DNA of 62,609 nt, taken from positions 1 through 62,609 of the forward strand of contig QCSJ01000002.1 in NCBI GenBank assembly GCA_003211535.1, read 5' to 3'. Position numbers and translations under genes: made by a program. This DNA is from Synechococcus sp. AG-670-A05 (GTDB lineage: Bacteria; Cyanobacteriota; Cyanobacteriia; PCC-6307; Cyanobiaceae). Positions 35,553 through 46,952 of the stretch are shown here, piece by piece. A model generated the notes under the pieces. The model saw nothing but the letters and a program-made list of their open reading frames with translations, was not told the origin of the DNA and made no database searches. How positions within the stretch are numbered: position 1 is the first letter of the stretch; every line of letters begins with the position of its first letter.

Positions 35553-36368
35553 ATGGCCCCGAAACAGCGTCTTGATCTGGAGCTGCTGAAGCGCGGACTT
35601 GTTGCATCGCGACAACAGGCTCAGCAACTGATCCGTGCCGGGAAGGTGCGCGATGGCGCTGGCACCTTGTTGGACAAGCCCGGAACCGAGGTGGCCGCAA
35701 CTCTGGAGCTGCGGGTGGAACAGCCTCCTCGCTTCGTGTCGCGCGGTGGCGAGAAATTGCTAACGGGCCTGCAGGCTTTCCCGATCGCCATCGGTGGCCG
35801 TGTTTGTCTCGATGGCGGCATCTCAACTGGCGGCTTCACCGACTGCCTGCTCCAGCACGGCGCCACCAGAGTTTATGGCGTGGATGTGGGCTATGGCCAG
35901 ACTGCCTGGAGCCTGCGCACCGATGAACGGGTGGTGTTGCGGGAGCGCACCAATCTGCGCCACCTGCTGCCAGAGCAGCTCTACGGAGCGGGGGATCCCT
36001 GGCCCAGCCTGGCGGTGACGGACGTGTCGTTCATTTCCCTACGACTGGTGCTTCCGGCATTACGACGCCTGTTGCAGCCAGCGGACGGCTTCTGCCAAGA
36101 GGCCCTGGTGTTGGTCAAACCCCAGTTCGAAGTGGGCAAGGACCGTGTGGGTAAGGGCGGCGTGGTGCGCGATCCGGCGGCCCACCGTGATGCGATTGAG
36201 CAGGTGATGGTGGCGGCCAGAGCGTTGAATTGGCATCCGCAAGGGATCGTTGCCTCGCCAATCACCGGCCCGGCTGGCAACCACGAGTATGTGCTCTGGT
36301 TGTCAGAGGAGAAAGCGGCCGAGCAGCCGGATCTGGATCAGCTGGTGGCGACCTCCTTGGCCAGTTGA
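35553..36368 (+). CDS. tlyA: TlyA-family rRNA 2'-O-methyltransferase
   Basis: A 271-residue protein from the ATG at 35553; a GTG 30 bp upstream would add ten residues. It has an N-terminal S4 RNA-binding domain (LLKRGLVASRQQAQQLIRAG) and then an FtsJ-type methyltransferase (LDGGISTGGFTDCLLQHGAT is the SAM-binding motif I; VTDVSFISLRLVLPAL motif IV; LVKPQFEVGKDRVGKGGVV). The family methylates 16S/23S rRNA riboses and is sometimes called haemolysin. It converges with apcC over a shared terminator. Confidence 0.92.
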   Translation: MAPKQRLDLELLKRGLVASRQQAQQLIRAGKVRDGAGTLLDKPGTEVAATLELRVEQPPRFVSRGGEKLLTGLQAFPIAIGGRVCLDGGISTGGFTDCLLQHGATRVYGVDVGYGQTAWSLRTDERVVLRERTNLRHLLPEQLYGAGDPWPSLAVTDVSFISLRLVLPALRRLLQPADGFCQEALVLVKPQFEVGKDRVGKGGVVRDPAAHRDAIEQVMVAARALNWHPQGIVASPITGPAGNHEYVLWLSEEKAAEQPDLDQLVATSLAS

Positions 36369-36380
36369 CGGCCATAAAGA

Positions 36381-36405
36381 AAGCCCGACCGCAGGAGCCG
36401 GGCTT
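36381..36405. terminator. Bidirectional terminator between tlyA and apcC
   Basis: AAGCCCG at 36381 pairs with CGGGCTT ending at 36405; TTTTT follows on the + strand and a T-rich tract (CTTTCTTTATGG) on the - strand. It can end both converging transcripts. Confidence 0.8.
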
Positions 36406-36426
36406 TTTGAACGATCTTTGGGGTGA

Positions 36427-36627
36427 TCAGTTACCGACGTTGACCTGGCGGCCGCCTGTGCAGAGTTCCACCTTTACGATGCGCCCCCCTTGCTTCTGAA
36501 TCCGCTGTTGCTCAGCGAACCAGCTGTCGTAGGGGACCCACTTGGTGAAGAAGGTGTTCTGCAATTCTCGCTGCGTCCTCACCTTTTCAGGACTGGGGAT
36601 GCAGGCGGTGACTTTGAACAACCGCAT
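36427..36627 (-). CDS. apcC: Phycobilisome small core linker ApcC
   Basis: A 66-residue basic protein, exactly the family length for the 7.8-kDa core linker. The start MRLFKVTACIPSPEKVRTQR and GGRIVKVELCTGGRQVNVG are diagnostic of the CpcD-like fold. It caps the ends of allophycocyanin cylinders. It follows apcB by 5 bp and is last in the apcA-B-C operon. Confidence 0.97.
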   Translation of the reverse strand: MRLFKVTACIPSPEKVRTQRELQNTFFTKWVPYDSWFAEQQRIQKQGGRIVKVELCTGGRQVNVGN

Positions 36628-36632
36628 TGGCC

Positions 36633-37121
36633 TCAGTTGCCCAGACCGGAACAGATGTAGTCAAAATAAACACCCATTTCCTTACCTGCGTCAGGGCCGA
36701 CCAGGCCAGCGGTGACTTCCTTCATGGCCTGGATGGCCTGAACGGTGGCACCGATGGGCACTCCCAATGAGTTGTAGGTCTCCTTGAGTCCGTTGAGAAC
36801 GCGCTCATTGAGGATGGAGGTGTCGCCAGCGAGCATGGCGTAAGTGGAGTACCGCAAGTAGTAGTCCAGGTCGCGGATGCAGGCGGCGTAGCGGCGGGTG
36901 GTGTACATGTTGCCACCGGGACGAGTGATGTCCGAGTACAGCAGTGCCTTGGCCACGGCATCACGAATGATGGCGGAGGCGTTGGCACTGATGGTGGCAG
37001 CGGCGCGCACCCGGAGCTCACCGCTAGCGAAGTACGACTCGAGGTTGCTCATCGAAGCCGTGTCCAGGTAAAGACCCTGGACGTCGGACTTGTTGATGAC
37101 GTTGGTAATGGCGTCTTGCAT
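36633..37121 (-). CDS. apcB: Allophycocyanin beta subunit
   Basis: A 162-residue globin-like phycobiliprotein. The phycocyanobilin Cys is in [35 protein letters not shown] carries the Asn that is methylated in phycobiliproteins. The N-terminal helices [16 protein letters not shown] start the subunit. With ApcA it forms the trimers of the phycobilisome core that collect energy for chlorophyll. It starts 39 bp after apcA. Confidence 0.98.
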   Translation of the reverse strand: MQDAITNVINKSDVQGLYLDTASMSNLESYFASGELRVRAAATISANASAIIRDAVAKALLYSDITRPGGNMYTTRRYAACIRDLDYYLRYSTYAMLAGDTSILNERVLNGLKETYNSLGVPIGATVQAIQAMKEVTAGLVGPDAGKEMGVYFDYICSGLGN

Positions 37122-37160
37122 GGATCCGTGAGGAGACGTGAAGGGGAATCAGCGGAGGGT

Positions 37161-37646
37161 TCAGGCGAGTGCGCCCACCACGTAGTCGAAGTAAGTGCCG
37201 GCTTCAGCGGCGTCATCGCCGGTCAGCAGACCCATGGCGACAGTCTTCATCTCACGCACGGCCTCTGCCATGGCCTCGAGGGGGGTGCCCAGGGAGCGGT
37301 AGAGCTCCTTAGCGCCGATCACTCCGATCTCTTCGATAGGAGTTACATCTCCCGCGACGATGCCGTAAGTAACCAGTCGCAGGTAGTAATCCATGTCGCG
37401 TAAGCAGGTGGCGGTCATCTCTTCGCCGTAGGCATTGCCGCCGGGGGAGATGACATCTGGGCGCTTCTGAAACAGCTGGCCGCCGGCCTGCTTCACAATC
37501 CGCTCGCGGCTCTCGCACAGAACCTGAGCCACGCGAAGACGGCGTTGTCCGCCGGTCACGAAGGCTTTGATCTGGTCGAGTTCGCCAGGGCTGAGATAGC
37601 GGGCTTCGGCGTCCGCGTTGATGATCGAGTTGGAGACGATGCTCAT
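37161..37646 (-). CDS. apcA: Allophycocyanin alpha subunit
   Basis: A 161-residue phycobiliprotein starting [20 protein letters not shown]. The chromophore-binding Cys is in [31 protein letters not shown] precedes it, as in other allophycocyanin alpha subunits. It pairs with ApcB. It is first in apcA-B-C and stands 402 bp downstream of apcE on the same strand, the usual cyanobacterial order. Confidence 0.98.
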   Translation of the reverse strand: MSIVSNSIINADAEARYLSPGELDQIKAFVTGGQRRLRVAQVLCESRERIVKQAGGQLFQKRPDVISPGGNAYGEEMTATCLRDMDYYLRLVTYGIVAGDVTPIEEIGVIGAKELYRSLGTPLEAMAEAVREMKTVAMGLLTGDDAAEAGTYFDYVVGALA

Positions 37647-38048
37647 GCAGTTCTGCCTCGAAACAAGCGGCCGCCCGTAGGAGACCGATATCCGGTGAAT
37701 AAGGGGTGATCCCGGGGGATCGTGTCTCAGAATAAAGGCTGGGACAGGGGGTCGAGCGTCGGGAGCGCAGCTTGTTCACAACGATCAACACGTGGTCGAT
37801 GTGGCGGCGTTCCCTTGCGTTCGGCTGACGCATCCTGCATCGGCATTGCCCCGAGGTTTTTGCCCGGGTAACAGTTCTTCACGGCCCTCGCGATCGCTGG
37901 AATCCATTGCCCTGCTGTCGTTCTCAGACTTCAGGGTCCCGTCCGAGCACGCATAAGAAGAGTTCTGATGAATGGTGACTTCACCAGGGATGATGGGTTG
38001 GACCACCGCCATTTCAGCGGTCGTTCGAAGCAGGTTGTAAGGAGTGAT
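37647..38048. promoter_or_regulatory. Long apcE-apcA intergenic region
   Basis: This 402-bp stretch holds no convincing gene. It should carry the apcABC promoter and a long leader, as is usual for the highly expressed core genes. I cannot name a binding site or hairpin with confidence. Confidence 0.5.
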
Positions 38049-40967
38049 TCAGATCGCCTCGTCCGTGGGCGGGTTGAGCCCGGCGTTCCCCCGGTACAGA
38101 GCTGCTGTCCGTTGAATCGTCGACTGGCTCACCCCCTCAGGGCTATCCATCCCCTCGATCCTTGGGACGGCATCGCCGAAGCGATCGGCTAGCAGTTCAC
38201 TCACCGCTGCACCATGGCCGCCCTGGGCCCGGGTGATCAGGAACCGGCTGGTTTCCGCAGGAGTGGTGGCTCGACCTAGCAGCGCCAGGCCTGCAGCGGA
38301 GGCGGCCCGCAGTGGGGCCATCGAGGCGATGCGGTTCTGAAAGGGTTCGCTCATGGCCACCTCGGCCAGGAAGCCATCGAGATCGATGTCCTGATTACGC
38401 AGACGTGACTCGGCGGTTGTCAGACGCTCGTTCTCCAGGGGAACTCTGTTGAGTAGCTGGCGGTAGGTGGCATCCAGAACGGTGCGGAGCTCACTTTCAT
38501 CGCAAGGCTGGTTCAACGCCAGGGGCTGGGGCAGGCCGGCGCGACGGCTGAAGCCCGAAGCATCACCGGACACTAGGGCCATGCCCATTTTGGTGAGGGG
38601 CTTCTGCTTGGTGGTGGGTGTGGTGAGAGTGCGGAAGCTGGTGTTGCGAGTCCGTCCTCCGCTACCGGCTCCACCAGGTGCCGTAAGACGCATGCTCAGC
38701 ATCAGGTCGGGCCCATTGCTGAAGCCACGGGCCATCGCGCTCCAGTTCTCCTTGGAAGCGCTGGACCGGCCCACCAGATTGCGCGGCGTCAGATCACCGC
38801 TGCTGCGGAACGCCGTGTTGGTGGCAGCGTCGGGACGGCCGCCGAGAACGATGCCCGAGCTGTCGTATCCATAGACCTTGACCTCCCGCTTGAAAGTCGG
38901 TGTGCGTCGGACCGCCAGATCGCCAGGGGTGATGAACCGTTCAAAGGGGACGGTGTCTTCGCCGAAGCTCTCGTTGTATTCACGGCTGTTGATCAGGGCG
39001 TCCACCACGCCGTAGAAACCATTGCGGGCGGCGGTGTCGAACAAGGCGTCGATCTCCCAGCGGCCGAAGGTGGGTCGGCCCAGCAGGCGACGGTGGATCA
39101 CCTCGATCGCTTTGGTGATGTAAAGGCCACTCCAGTAACGCCGGCGGAACGCATCGGAACGAGCAACGGCGCGCACGAACTCCCGCAGGCAGATGTCGCC
39201 GTTTTCAAGCCGGGCTTCATCGGAGCCCATCCGTTCGCCGGCGTAACCGGCATTGCCAAGCACCTGCACATACACAGCTTTGATCACCGCCTGGGTGCTG
39301 GATTCGGTGTTGCGCACGCTGGGGCGACCGCTGACGCGCCGGTTGACGTTGCCGCCGGTGGCGATCTGCTGAAGCCGAACCACTCGGGGTCCGACCTTGC
39401 GGGGGCGGCTGCTGCGGAAGCTGGCGCTGTTCAGTTGGCCAGGGGTGTTGAGACCGTTGCTCACCAGCAGGCGACGGCTGTCGTAGCCGTAGGGAGCCGG
39501 ACGGGTAGCTACCGATGCTGTTCCGCTGGGGAAGATGGCGCCGTACTGGTTGGCCACCGGATCATTGCCACCGCCGTAGACATGTTGATCGCTGAAAGGT
39601 TGGCGATAGGAGGCGTAAAGCGTGACGTACTGAGGAGCGCCATCGAAGGGGGCGCTGAAATTGAACAGCTTGCGATTGGAACCCCAGCCGGCACTTTCCT
39701 GCGCTTCGGTGCCAAGGTCCCTCAGGAAAGGAACCGTTTCTTCCCCGAAGGTCTGGGCGTACTCGGCTGAGTTCACCAACACATCGACCAGGCCGTTGAG
39801 GCCCTGATCGCTGAGGATGGCAAAAGATTTGCGGAACTCCTCAAGCGAGCTGATGCCTCGTCCGAGGAAATGGCGATAGGCCAGCTCGAGCACGCGGCTA
39901 TTGACAAAGCCGTCGTGGAACTGCTGGCGATATTCCTTGCTGCGACCAAGGGCGCGGATGAACTCGCGCATTGATATCTGACCCTGCGCCACCTGGCTGG
40001 CCTGGCTGGCGCAGGGGGTCTGGGAATAGCCCTTGGCGATGTCGCGCTCGAATACCTGGCGATAAGCAGCCCGGATGATCTCAGCCTTTTCGCCGCTGGA
40101 GAGACTGGGGCGCATTTCAAAGAGCTGGCGCCCTTCAGCGGCAAGGGCGTAGATGGCGGGCAGTTGCAGACCCTGCTGCACGCTGCTGCCCTGGCGTTGC
40201 TTGGTGCTGGGAGTAGGAATCGCGAGCTCCTGCAGCAGCACGTTGAAGCAGTCGATCGTCAGCTGGCGGGCTTCTGGTCGATCTCGCAGCAGCTGGGCTG
40301 AAGCGGCACGCATCTCCTGCAGCGCCACGTTGGTGGCGATGAGGGAGCAGTTCTCTAGAAGAATGTCGCGCAGGCCGCGGGTGTTCACCGAGAGGATGCT
40401 GGGGTCACCGGCCACCAGGGCGTAGCCCACGTAGCGCAGGAACCAGCCCATGTCCCGCACGGACTTGCGCATGAAGGCGGGGCCGTATTTCGAGACGCTA
40501 ATGGCGTTGAAGCCGGTGGGTAGCACCACCCGCACGTCGGCATCACCGCCGGCGCCTTCGAGCAGCCTGGTGAGGAAATTGCCGCGTTTGGTATCGCCAC
40601 TGCTGCCGGTGAAAGTGCGCACCGATTGCTCAAACGCCGCCTGGTCGGAGGCGAGTGGGGTGCCCTCCTGTCCAGTAGGACGGCCGATCTCACCGGTGGT
40701 GAGCGGCGCTTCCAGGAAAGACAGCGGTGTACCGCCGACAAAAATGCGGTTCGCGGCGCGAGCCACGATGGCTTCGGCATTGGCCGCGATGATCTGCGAG
40801 GCCTCGATGCGGTCCTGACCGCTGCGGAAGAAATTGACCAGGTTCTCGAGCTCAACCCGCTCGGGAAAACGGTCCTGTTGCTCCGCCTGACGAACGCTGG
40901 AGAGCGGCAGCGTGTCGAAGAGCTGGGGAGACACACGCGGGCTGCCGCTGCTGGCGGTCACTGTCAT
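38049..40967 (-). CDS. apcE: Phycobilisome core-membrane linker ApcE
   Basis: A 972-residue LCM protein, starting at the ATG at 40967 (MTVTASSGSPRVSPQLFDTL); a frame extending to 41105 would overlap the divergent methyltransferase gene. The N-terminal phycobiliprotein domain carries the chromophore Cys near residue 207 (RDILLENCSLIATNVALQE), with a loop insert at about 80-150. Three linker REP domains follow, each with a REFIRALGRSKEYRQQF- or FVRAVARSDAFRRRYW-like motif. Three REPs indicate a tricylindrical core. It is the terminal energy emitter and anchors the phycobilisome to the thylakoid. Confidence 0.96.
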   Translation of the reverse strand: MTVTASSGSPRVSPQLFDTLPLSSVRQAEQQDRFPERVELENLVNFFRSGQDRIEASQIIAANAEAIVARAANRIFVGGTPLSFLEAPLTTGEIGRPTGQEGTPLASDQAAFEQSVRTFTGSSGDTKRGNFLTRLLEGAGGDADVRVVLPTGFNAISVSKYGPAFMRKSVRDMGWFLRYVGYALVAGDPSILSVNTRGLRDILLENCSLIATNVALQEMRAASAQLLRDRPEARQLTIDCFNVLLQELAIPTPSTKQRQGSSVQQGLQLPAIYALAAEGRQLFEMRPSLSSGEKAEIIRAAYRQVFERDIAKGYSQTPCASQASQVAQGQISMREFIRALGRSKEYRQQFHDGFVNSRVLELAYRHFLGRGISSLEEFRKSFAILSDQGLNGLVDVLVNSAEYAQTFGEETVPFLRDLGTEAQESAGWGSNRKLFNFSAPFDGAPQYVTLYASYRQPFSDQHVYGGGNDPVANQYGAIFPSGTASVATRPAPYGYDSRRLLVSNGLNTPGQLNSASFRSSRPRKVGPRVVRLQQIATGGNVNRRVSGRPSVRNTESSTQAVIKAVYVQVLGNAGYAGERMGSDEARLENGDICLREFVRAVARSDAFRRRYWSGLYITKAIEVIHRRLLGRPTFGRWEIDALFDTAARNGFYGVVDALINSREYNESFGEDTVPFERFITPGDLAVRRTPTFKREVKVYGYDSSGIVLGGRPDAATNTAFRSSGDLTPRNLVGRSSASKENWSAMARGFSNGPDLMLSMRLTAPGGAGSGGRTRNTSFRTLTTPTTKQKPLTKMGMALVSGDASGFSRRAGLPQPLALNQPCDESELRTVLDATYRQLLNRVPLENERLTTAESRLRNQDIDLDGFLAEVAMSEPFQNRIASMAPLRAASAAGLALLGRATTPAETSRFLITRAQGGHGAAVSELLADRFGDAVPRIEGMDSPEGVSQSTIQRTAALYRGNAGLNPPTDEAI

Positions 40968-41073
40968 CGACGGATGCAAGCCGGATCCCGCCACGTTACG
41001 GCTGCCGGGATGAAGCCCAGCCGACCTATGAACAAAAGTTGTGAAAAGCTCGGCAACATCCGATTTCTCCTGA

Positions 41074-42243
41074 ATGGCTAACCCTGGGATCAGGGATGCC
41101 GCCACTCCGGTGGTGAGCGCCTTCTACGACCGTTTTCCCTTCCCTGGTGATCCGATGCAGGACGGCCCACCACCTGGATACAACTGGCGTTGGTGCTACC
41201 AGAGCGTCCTCGCTGCCGTCCATGGGGCGGTGCCGGCCGGGTCAGAACGGCCACGCATCCTGGACGCCGGTTGCGGCACCGGGGTGAGCACCGACTACCT
41301 ATGCCATCTCAACCCTGGTGCCGACGTTCTGGGGATCGACATCAGCGAAAGGGCGCTGGCGATGGCCCGCGAGCGTCTGCAGTGCTCCGGAGCTGCCGCC
41401 CAGGTGAGTTCACTGCGCCAGGAACAGCGCAGCCTGCTGGATCTGGAAAACGAAGGCCTCTTTGACTACATCAACTCCGTTGGAGTGCTGCACCATCTGG
41501 ATCAGCCGGAGGCAGGGCTGCGCGCCCTGGCTGGCCGCCTCGCCCCCGATGGTCTGCTCCATCTTTTCCTATACGCGGATGCCGGCCGCTGGGAGATTCA
41601 TCGCACCCAGCAGGCCCTGACCCTGCTCGATGTCGGCACCGGAAGCGAGGGCCTTCGTCTGGGCCGGGAGCTGTTCGAGACCCTGCCCGAGAGCAATCGC
41701 CTTGCTCGTCATCATCGCGAACGCTGGGCCTTGGACTGCGCAGCCGATTCCAACTTCGCCGACATGTACCTGCACCCGCAGGAGACCAGTTACAACCTCG
41801 AGCGTCTCTTCACGTTCATTGCAACGGCGGGTCTGCATTTCGCCGGCTTCTCCAATCCGGAGGTCTGGGATCTGGCTCGACTGCTGCAAGGGGAATTACT
41901 CGAGCGGGCCAGGGCTCTGCCGCACCAGCAGCAGTGGCTGCTGGTGGAGCAACTGGATCCGGATATCAGCCACTTCGAATTTTTCCTTTCATCTGCACCG
42001 ATCGCGACCACTCCGCTTAGTGATGAAGCTTTGAGGGCCGCCCATGGACTGCGACAGCCCTGTCTCTGGGGGGAACCGTATCCAATCCTGGACCGCAACA
42101 TGCAACCGCTGCAGCTCAATGACTTGGAGCGACAGCTATTGATCAGCATCCACGATCAACCGGATACCCCGTTGGGTGCGTTGGCCGCGCCAGCGGTGAT
42201 CCGTGATCTAGCGGCTCGTCAGCTGCTGCTGCTGAAGGCCTGA
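41074..42243 (+). CDS. Class I SAM-dependent methyltransferase
   Basis: A 389-residue protein. RPRILDAGCGTGVSTDYLCH is motif I for SAM binding; VLGIDISERALAMARERLQ and YINSVGVLHHLDQPEAGLRA follow as motifs II and IV-V. The N-terminal VSAFYDRFPFPGDPMQDGPP is typical of a picocyanobacterial methyltransferase group of unknown substrate. The C-terminal 180 residues are an extra domain. It diverges from apcE over 106 bp and stands 13 bp upstream of atpI. Confidence 0.85.
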   Translation: MANPGIRDAATPVVSAFYDRFPFPGDPMQDGPPPGYNWRWCYQSVLAAVHGAVPAGSERPRILDAGCGTGVSTDYLCHLNPGADVLGIDISERALAMARERLQCSGAAAQVSSLRQEQRSLLDLENEGLFDYINSVGVLHHLDQPEAGLRALAGRLAPDGLLHLFLYADAGRWEIHRTQQALTLLDVGTGSEGLRLGRELFETLPESNRLARHHRERWALDCAADSNFADMYLHPQETSYNLERLFTFIATAGLHFAGFSNPEVWDLARLLQGELLERARALPHQQQWLLVEQLDPDISHFEFFLSSAPIATTPLSDEALRAAHGLRQPCLWGEPYPILDRNMQPLQLNDLERQLLISIHDQPDTPLGALAAPAVIRDLAARQLLLLKA

Positions 42244-42256
42244 GTCAGGAAGATGC

Positions 42257-42628
42257 GTGATAGATTCCGCGCGCCATTTCAGGCAGCGTTTGGAGGATTT
42301 CTACCGTCTTCAACGCCGTCTGCTGTTGGCCACCGTCCTGGTGTCCTTGGTCACGGTTCTCATCGTGGCCCTCACCATGAATCTCTCGGTGGCCGGCAGT
42401 GTGCTCGTGGGTGCCTGCGCCGGACTTCTGTACGTGCGTCTGCTCGCCCGCAGCGTGGCCCGGCTCAGTGACCAGTCCCGTGGACTGGGGCGTTTTCAGC
42501 TCATCGTTCCGACCTTGCTTGTGGTCGGTTCGGCCAAGCTGCCCCAGCTAGATCTCCTGCCGGCATTCCTGGGATTCTTCCTTTACAAGCCCGCCCTGAT
42601 TCTTCAGCACGTCTTCGACGACAACTGA
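42257..42628 (+). CDS. atpI: ATP synthase assembly protein AtpI
   Basis: A 123-residue protein from a GTG start. It has about four hydrophobic segments (LLLATVLVSLVTVLIVAL, VAGSVLVGACAGLLYV, and others) and lies directly upstream of atpB, the usual place of atpI (atp1). The family helps assemble the c-ring. It is the first gene of the main atp operon. Confidence 0.85.
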   Translation: MIDSARHFRQRLEDFYRLQRRLLLATVLVSLVTVLIVALTMNLSVAGSVLVGACAGLLYVRLLARSVARLSDQSRGLGRFQLIVPTLLVVGSAKLPQLDLLPAFLGFFLYKPALILQHVFDDN

Positions 42629-42652
42629 AGCTGAGCACTCCTCTCTGCACCC

Positions 42653-43378
42653 ATGGCTTTGCTGCCCTTCTCACTTCCTTTCGCTGAACTGGAAGTGGGC
42701 CACCACCTGTACTGGCAGATCGGCGATCTGTACCTCCACGGCCAGGTGTTCCTGAGCTCCTGGATTCTGATAGGCATCCTTCTGGCACTAGTCCTGGCTG
42801 GTACCCGCAACATGCAGCGCGACCCCCTGGGTCTGCAGAACCTGCTGGAGTTTCTTTGGAACTTCATCCGCGATATCGCCCGCGACAACATCGGGGAGAA
42901 GTATTACCGAGACTGGCTGCCGTTCATCGGCACCCTGTTTTTATTTATCTTCGTCAGCAATTGGGGTGGCGCGCTGATCCCCTGGAAGATCATCGAACTG
43001 CCCGAGGGTGAGCTTGGTGCTCCTACCGCCGACATCAACACCACCGTGGCCATGGCCCTACTGGTGTCTCTCGCTTATTTCTACGCCGGTCTGAGCCGCA
43101 AAGGTCTGCGCTTCTTCGAGCTGTACGTGGAGCCGACCCCGATCATGCTCCCCTTCAAGATCATCGAGGAATTCACCAAGCCTCTTTCCCTTTCCTTCCG
43201 TCTGTTCGGGAACATCCTGGCCGACGAACTGGCAGTTGGCGTTCTTGTGTACCTCGTGCCACTGCTTGTGCCCCTGCCGGTGATGCTTCTTGGCCTCTTC
43301 ACCAGTGCGATTCAGGCGCTGATCTTCGCCACCCTCACTGCCTTTTACATCGGTGAAGGGCTGCACGAAGCGCATTAG
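42653..43378 (+). CDS. atpB: ATP synthase F0 subunit a
   Basis: A 241-residue membrane protein. The conserved proton-channel Arg lies in [20 protein letters not shown], and the C-terminal helix [20 protein letters not shown] is typical of photosynthetic F0 a subunits. It forms the proton half-channels beside the c-ring in the thylakoid membrane. Confidence 0.97.
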   Translation: MALLPFSLPFAELEVGHHLYWQIGDLYLHGQVFLSSWILIGILLALVLAGTRNMQRDPLGLQNLLEFLWNFIRDIARDNIGEKYYRDWLPFIGTLFLFIFVSNWGGALIPWKIIELPEGELGAPTADINTTVAMALLVSLAYFYAGLSRKGLRFFELYVEPTPIMLPFKIIEEFTKPLSLSFRLFGNILADELAVGVLVYLVPLLVPLPVMLLGLFTSAIQALIFATLTAFYIGEGLHEAH

Positions 43379-43419
43379 TCGCTTCCATTTTCTTTCGCCT
43401 TTTGATGGCGATCTGCTAA

Positions 43420-43797
<378 letters not shown>

Positions 43798-43806
43798 TCA
43801 GCGCGA

Positions 43807-43822
43807 GGGAGCCTTCGCTCCC
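43807..43822 (+). terminator. Hairpin after atpE, probable attenuator or stabiliser
   Basis: GGGAGC pairs with GCTCCC around a CTTC loop, 10 bp after the atpE stop codon. No long T-run follows and the operon goes on, so it likely tunes atpE mRNA level, not full termination. Confidence 0.45.
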
Positions 43823-43866
43823 CCCTCTGAACCTCTTGTTTCGATACCTTTCCAGCACACCCTTCC

Positions 43867-44331
43867 ATGACCTGGCTTCTGCTCGCTGAAGCAGGTGTTC
43901 CGGAGGGAGGTCTCTTCGACCTCGACGCCACCCTTCCGCTGATGGCGGTTCAGGTGGTTCTCCTCACCTTCCTGCTCAATATCCTCTTCTTCCGTCCGGT
44001 CGGCAAGGTCGTGGAAGACCGTGAGGGTTATATCTCCACCAGCCGCGCCGATGCCAAGCAGAAGCTTGCTCAGGTGGAGCAGCTTGAGGCCGAATTGGCC
44101 GAACAGCTGAAGGGGGCACGACAAGCGGCTCAGGCAGTGATTGTCGAGGCTGAACAGGAGGTTGATCGTCTGTACCGCGAAGCTCTTTCCACGGCGGAAG
44201 CCGAGGCAAATCGCAGTAAGGATGAGAGCCGTCGCGCCATCGAAGCCGAGCGTGAATCTGCCCGCACCCAGCTTCAGGGGCAGGTTGATCAGCTCAGCGT
44301 CACCATCATCGACCGACTGCTGGCTGCATGA
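43867..44331 (+). CDS. atpG: ATP synthase subunit b' (b-prime)
   Basis: A 154-residue protein with one membrane helix near the start ([20 protein letters not shown]) and a long coiled-coil tail rich in Ala, Glu and Arg. Photosynthetic organisms have two diverged b subunits; this is the b' copy, marked by its acidic N-terminus. Its end overlaps the start of atpF (ATGA). Confidence 0.93.
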   Translation: MTWLLLAEAGVPEGGLFDLDATLPLMAVQVVLLTFLLNILFFRPVGKVVEDREGYISTSRADAKQKLAQVEQLEAELAEQLKGARQAAQAVIVEAEQEVDRLYREALSTAEAEANRSKDESRRAIEAERESARTQLQGQVDQLSVTIIDRLLAA

Positions 44332-44813
44332 TGACTTTGAACTTCAATCCCTTAGAGACAAACCTTGTCAACCTGGCCATCGTCATTGGCGTTCTGGTCT
44401 GGTTCCTGCGCGGTTTCCTTGGCGGCATCCTCGACCGTCGCCGTCAGGCCATTCTTCAGGAGCTTCAGGATGCCGAAGCGCGCCTGAAGTCCGCGACTAA
44501 AGAGCTCGGCAAAGCCCAATCCGACCTGGCTGCTGCTCAGCAGAAAGCCGACAAGATTCGTGTGGATGGTGAAGCTCGTGCGGCTGCCATCCGCAGTGAT
44601 GGTGAACAGCGCACCATCGCCGCCATGGCGGCGGTAAAGCAGGGCGCTGCCGCTGATGCTGACGCCGAGGCGGCTCGCATCAAGGACACCCTTCGCCGTG
44701 AGGCTGCTTTGGCTGCCATCGACAAGGTCCTCAGCGACCTGCCATCCCGACTTGATAATCAGGCCCAGGCCAGATTGATCGATTCCACCATCACCAACCT
44801 GGAGAACGCCTGA
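44328..44813 (+). CDS. atpF: ATP synthase subunit b
   Basis: A 161-residue protein with an N-terminal membrane helix ([20 protein letters not shown]) and a coiled-coil stalk. The motif [15 protein letters not shown]-like start is typical of the cyanobacterial b subunit. It forms the peripheral stalk with b' and delta, and its last base is the first base of atpH. Confidence 0.94.
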   Translation: MMTLNFNPLETNLVNLAIVIGVLVWFLRGFLGGILDRRRQAILQELQDAEARLKSATKELGKAQSDLAAAQQKADKIRVDGEARAAAIRSDGEQRTIAAMAAVKQGAAADADAEAARIKDTLRREAALAAIDKVLSDLPSRLDNQAQARLIDSTITNLENA

Positions 44814-45361
44814 TGCCTCTCCTGAACTCTCTCGCCACCCCCTACGCCGAAGCACTGCTTCAGGTTACTGAGGCCCGCGGCGAATCCCAGTCAGTGGCTG
44901 ACCAGTGCAAGCAGTTGCTTGAGATATGGGACAGCTCAGCTGATTTCCGAGATGCCATGGTATCTCCGGTCCTGGAGCCCGATGCCAAGAAGAAAGCTCT
45001 TCAGAGCCTCGTTGGCGAACAGGTAACTGCTTCGCTGCTCAACCTCCTTAAGGTTCTTGCTGATCGTCAGCGGCTTCTGGCCTTCGATGCTGTGATGCTG
45101 CGCTACCTCGAGCTCTACCGCGAACAGCAGGGCATCACACTGGCTGAAGTCCGTTCTGCCCAGACCCTCACTGAGGATCAGCAGGCGGCTCTATCCAAGA
45201 AGGTGCAGGCGATGGCCGGCACCAACAAGGTCGACATCGACCTCAGTGTTGATCCCTCACTCATCGGCGGTTTCGTCGTGAGTCTCGGATCCCAGGTGAT
45301 CGACGCCAGCCTGGCTGGCCAGGTTCGTCGCCTCGGTCTGGCGCTCGCCAAAGCGAGCTGA
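44813..45361 (+). CDS. atpH: ATP synthase subunit delta
   Basis: A 182-residue protein with the delta/OSCP pattern: an N-terminal helical domain starting LLNSLATPYAEALLQVTEAR, and the conserved C-terminal region VDPSLIGGFVVSLGSQVIDA. It links the b/b' stalk to the top of the alpha-beta hexamer. Coupled to atpF by a one-base overlap. Confidence 0.96.
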   Translation: MPLLNSLATPYAEALLQVTEARGESQSVADQCKQLLEIWDSSADFRDAMVSPVLEPDAKKKALQSLVGEQVTASLLNLLKVLADRQRLLAFDAVMLRYLELYREQQGITLAEVRSAQTLTEDQQAALSKKVQAMAGTNKVDIDLSVDPSLIGGFVVSLGSQVIDASLAGQVRRLGLALAKAS

Positions 45362-46939
<1,578 letters not shown>

Positions 46940-46952
46940 GGGAGGAGCCGAC

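Noticed and set aside
37785-38012. Frame of 75 codons in the apcE-apcA intergenic region
   Set aside because: Ordinary chance frame; the region is better explained as a promoter and leader.
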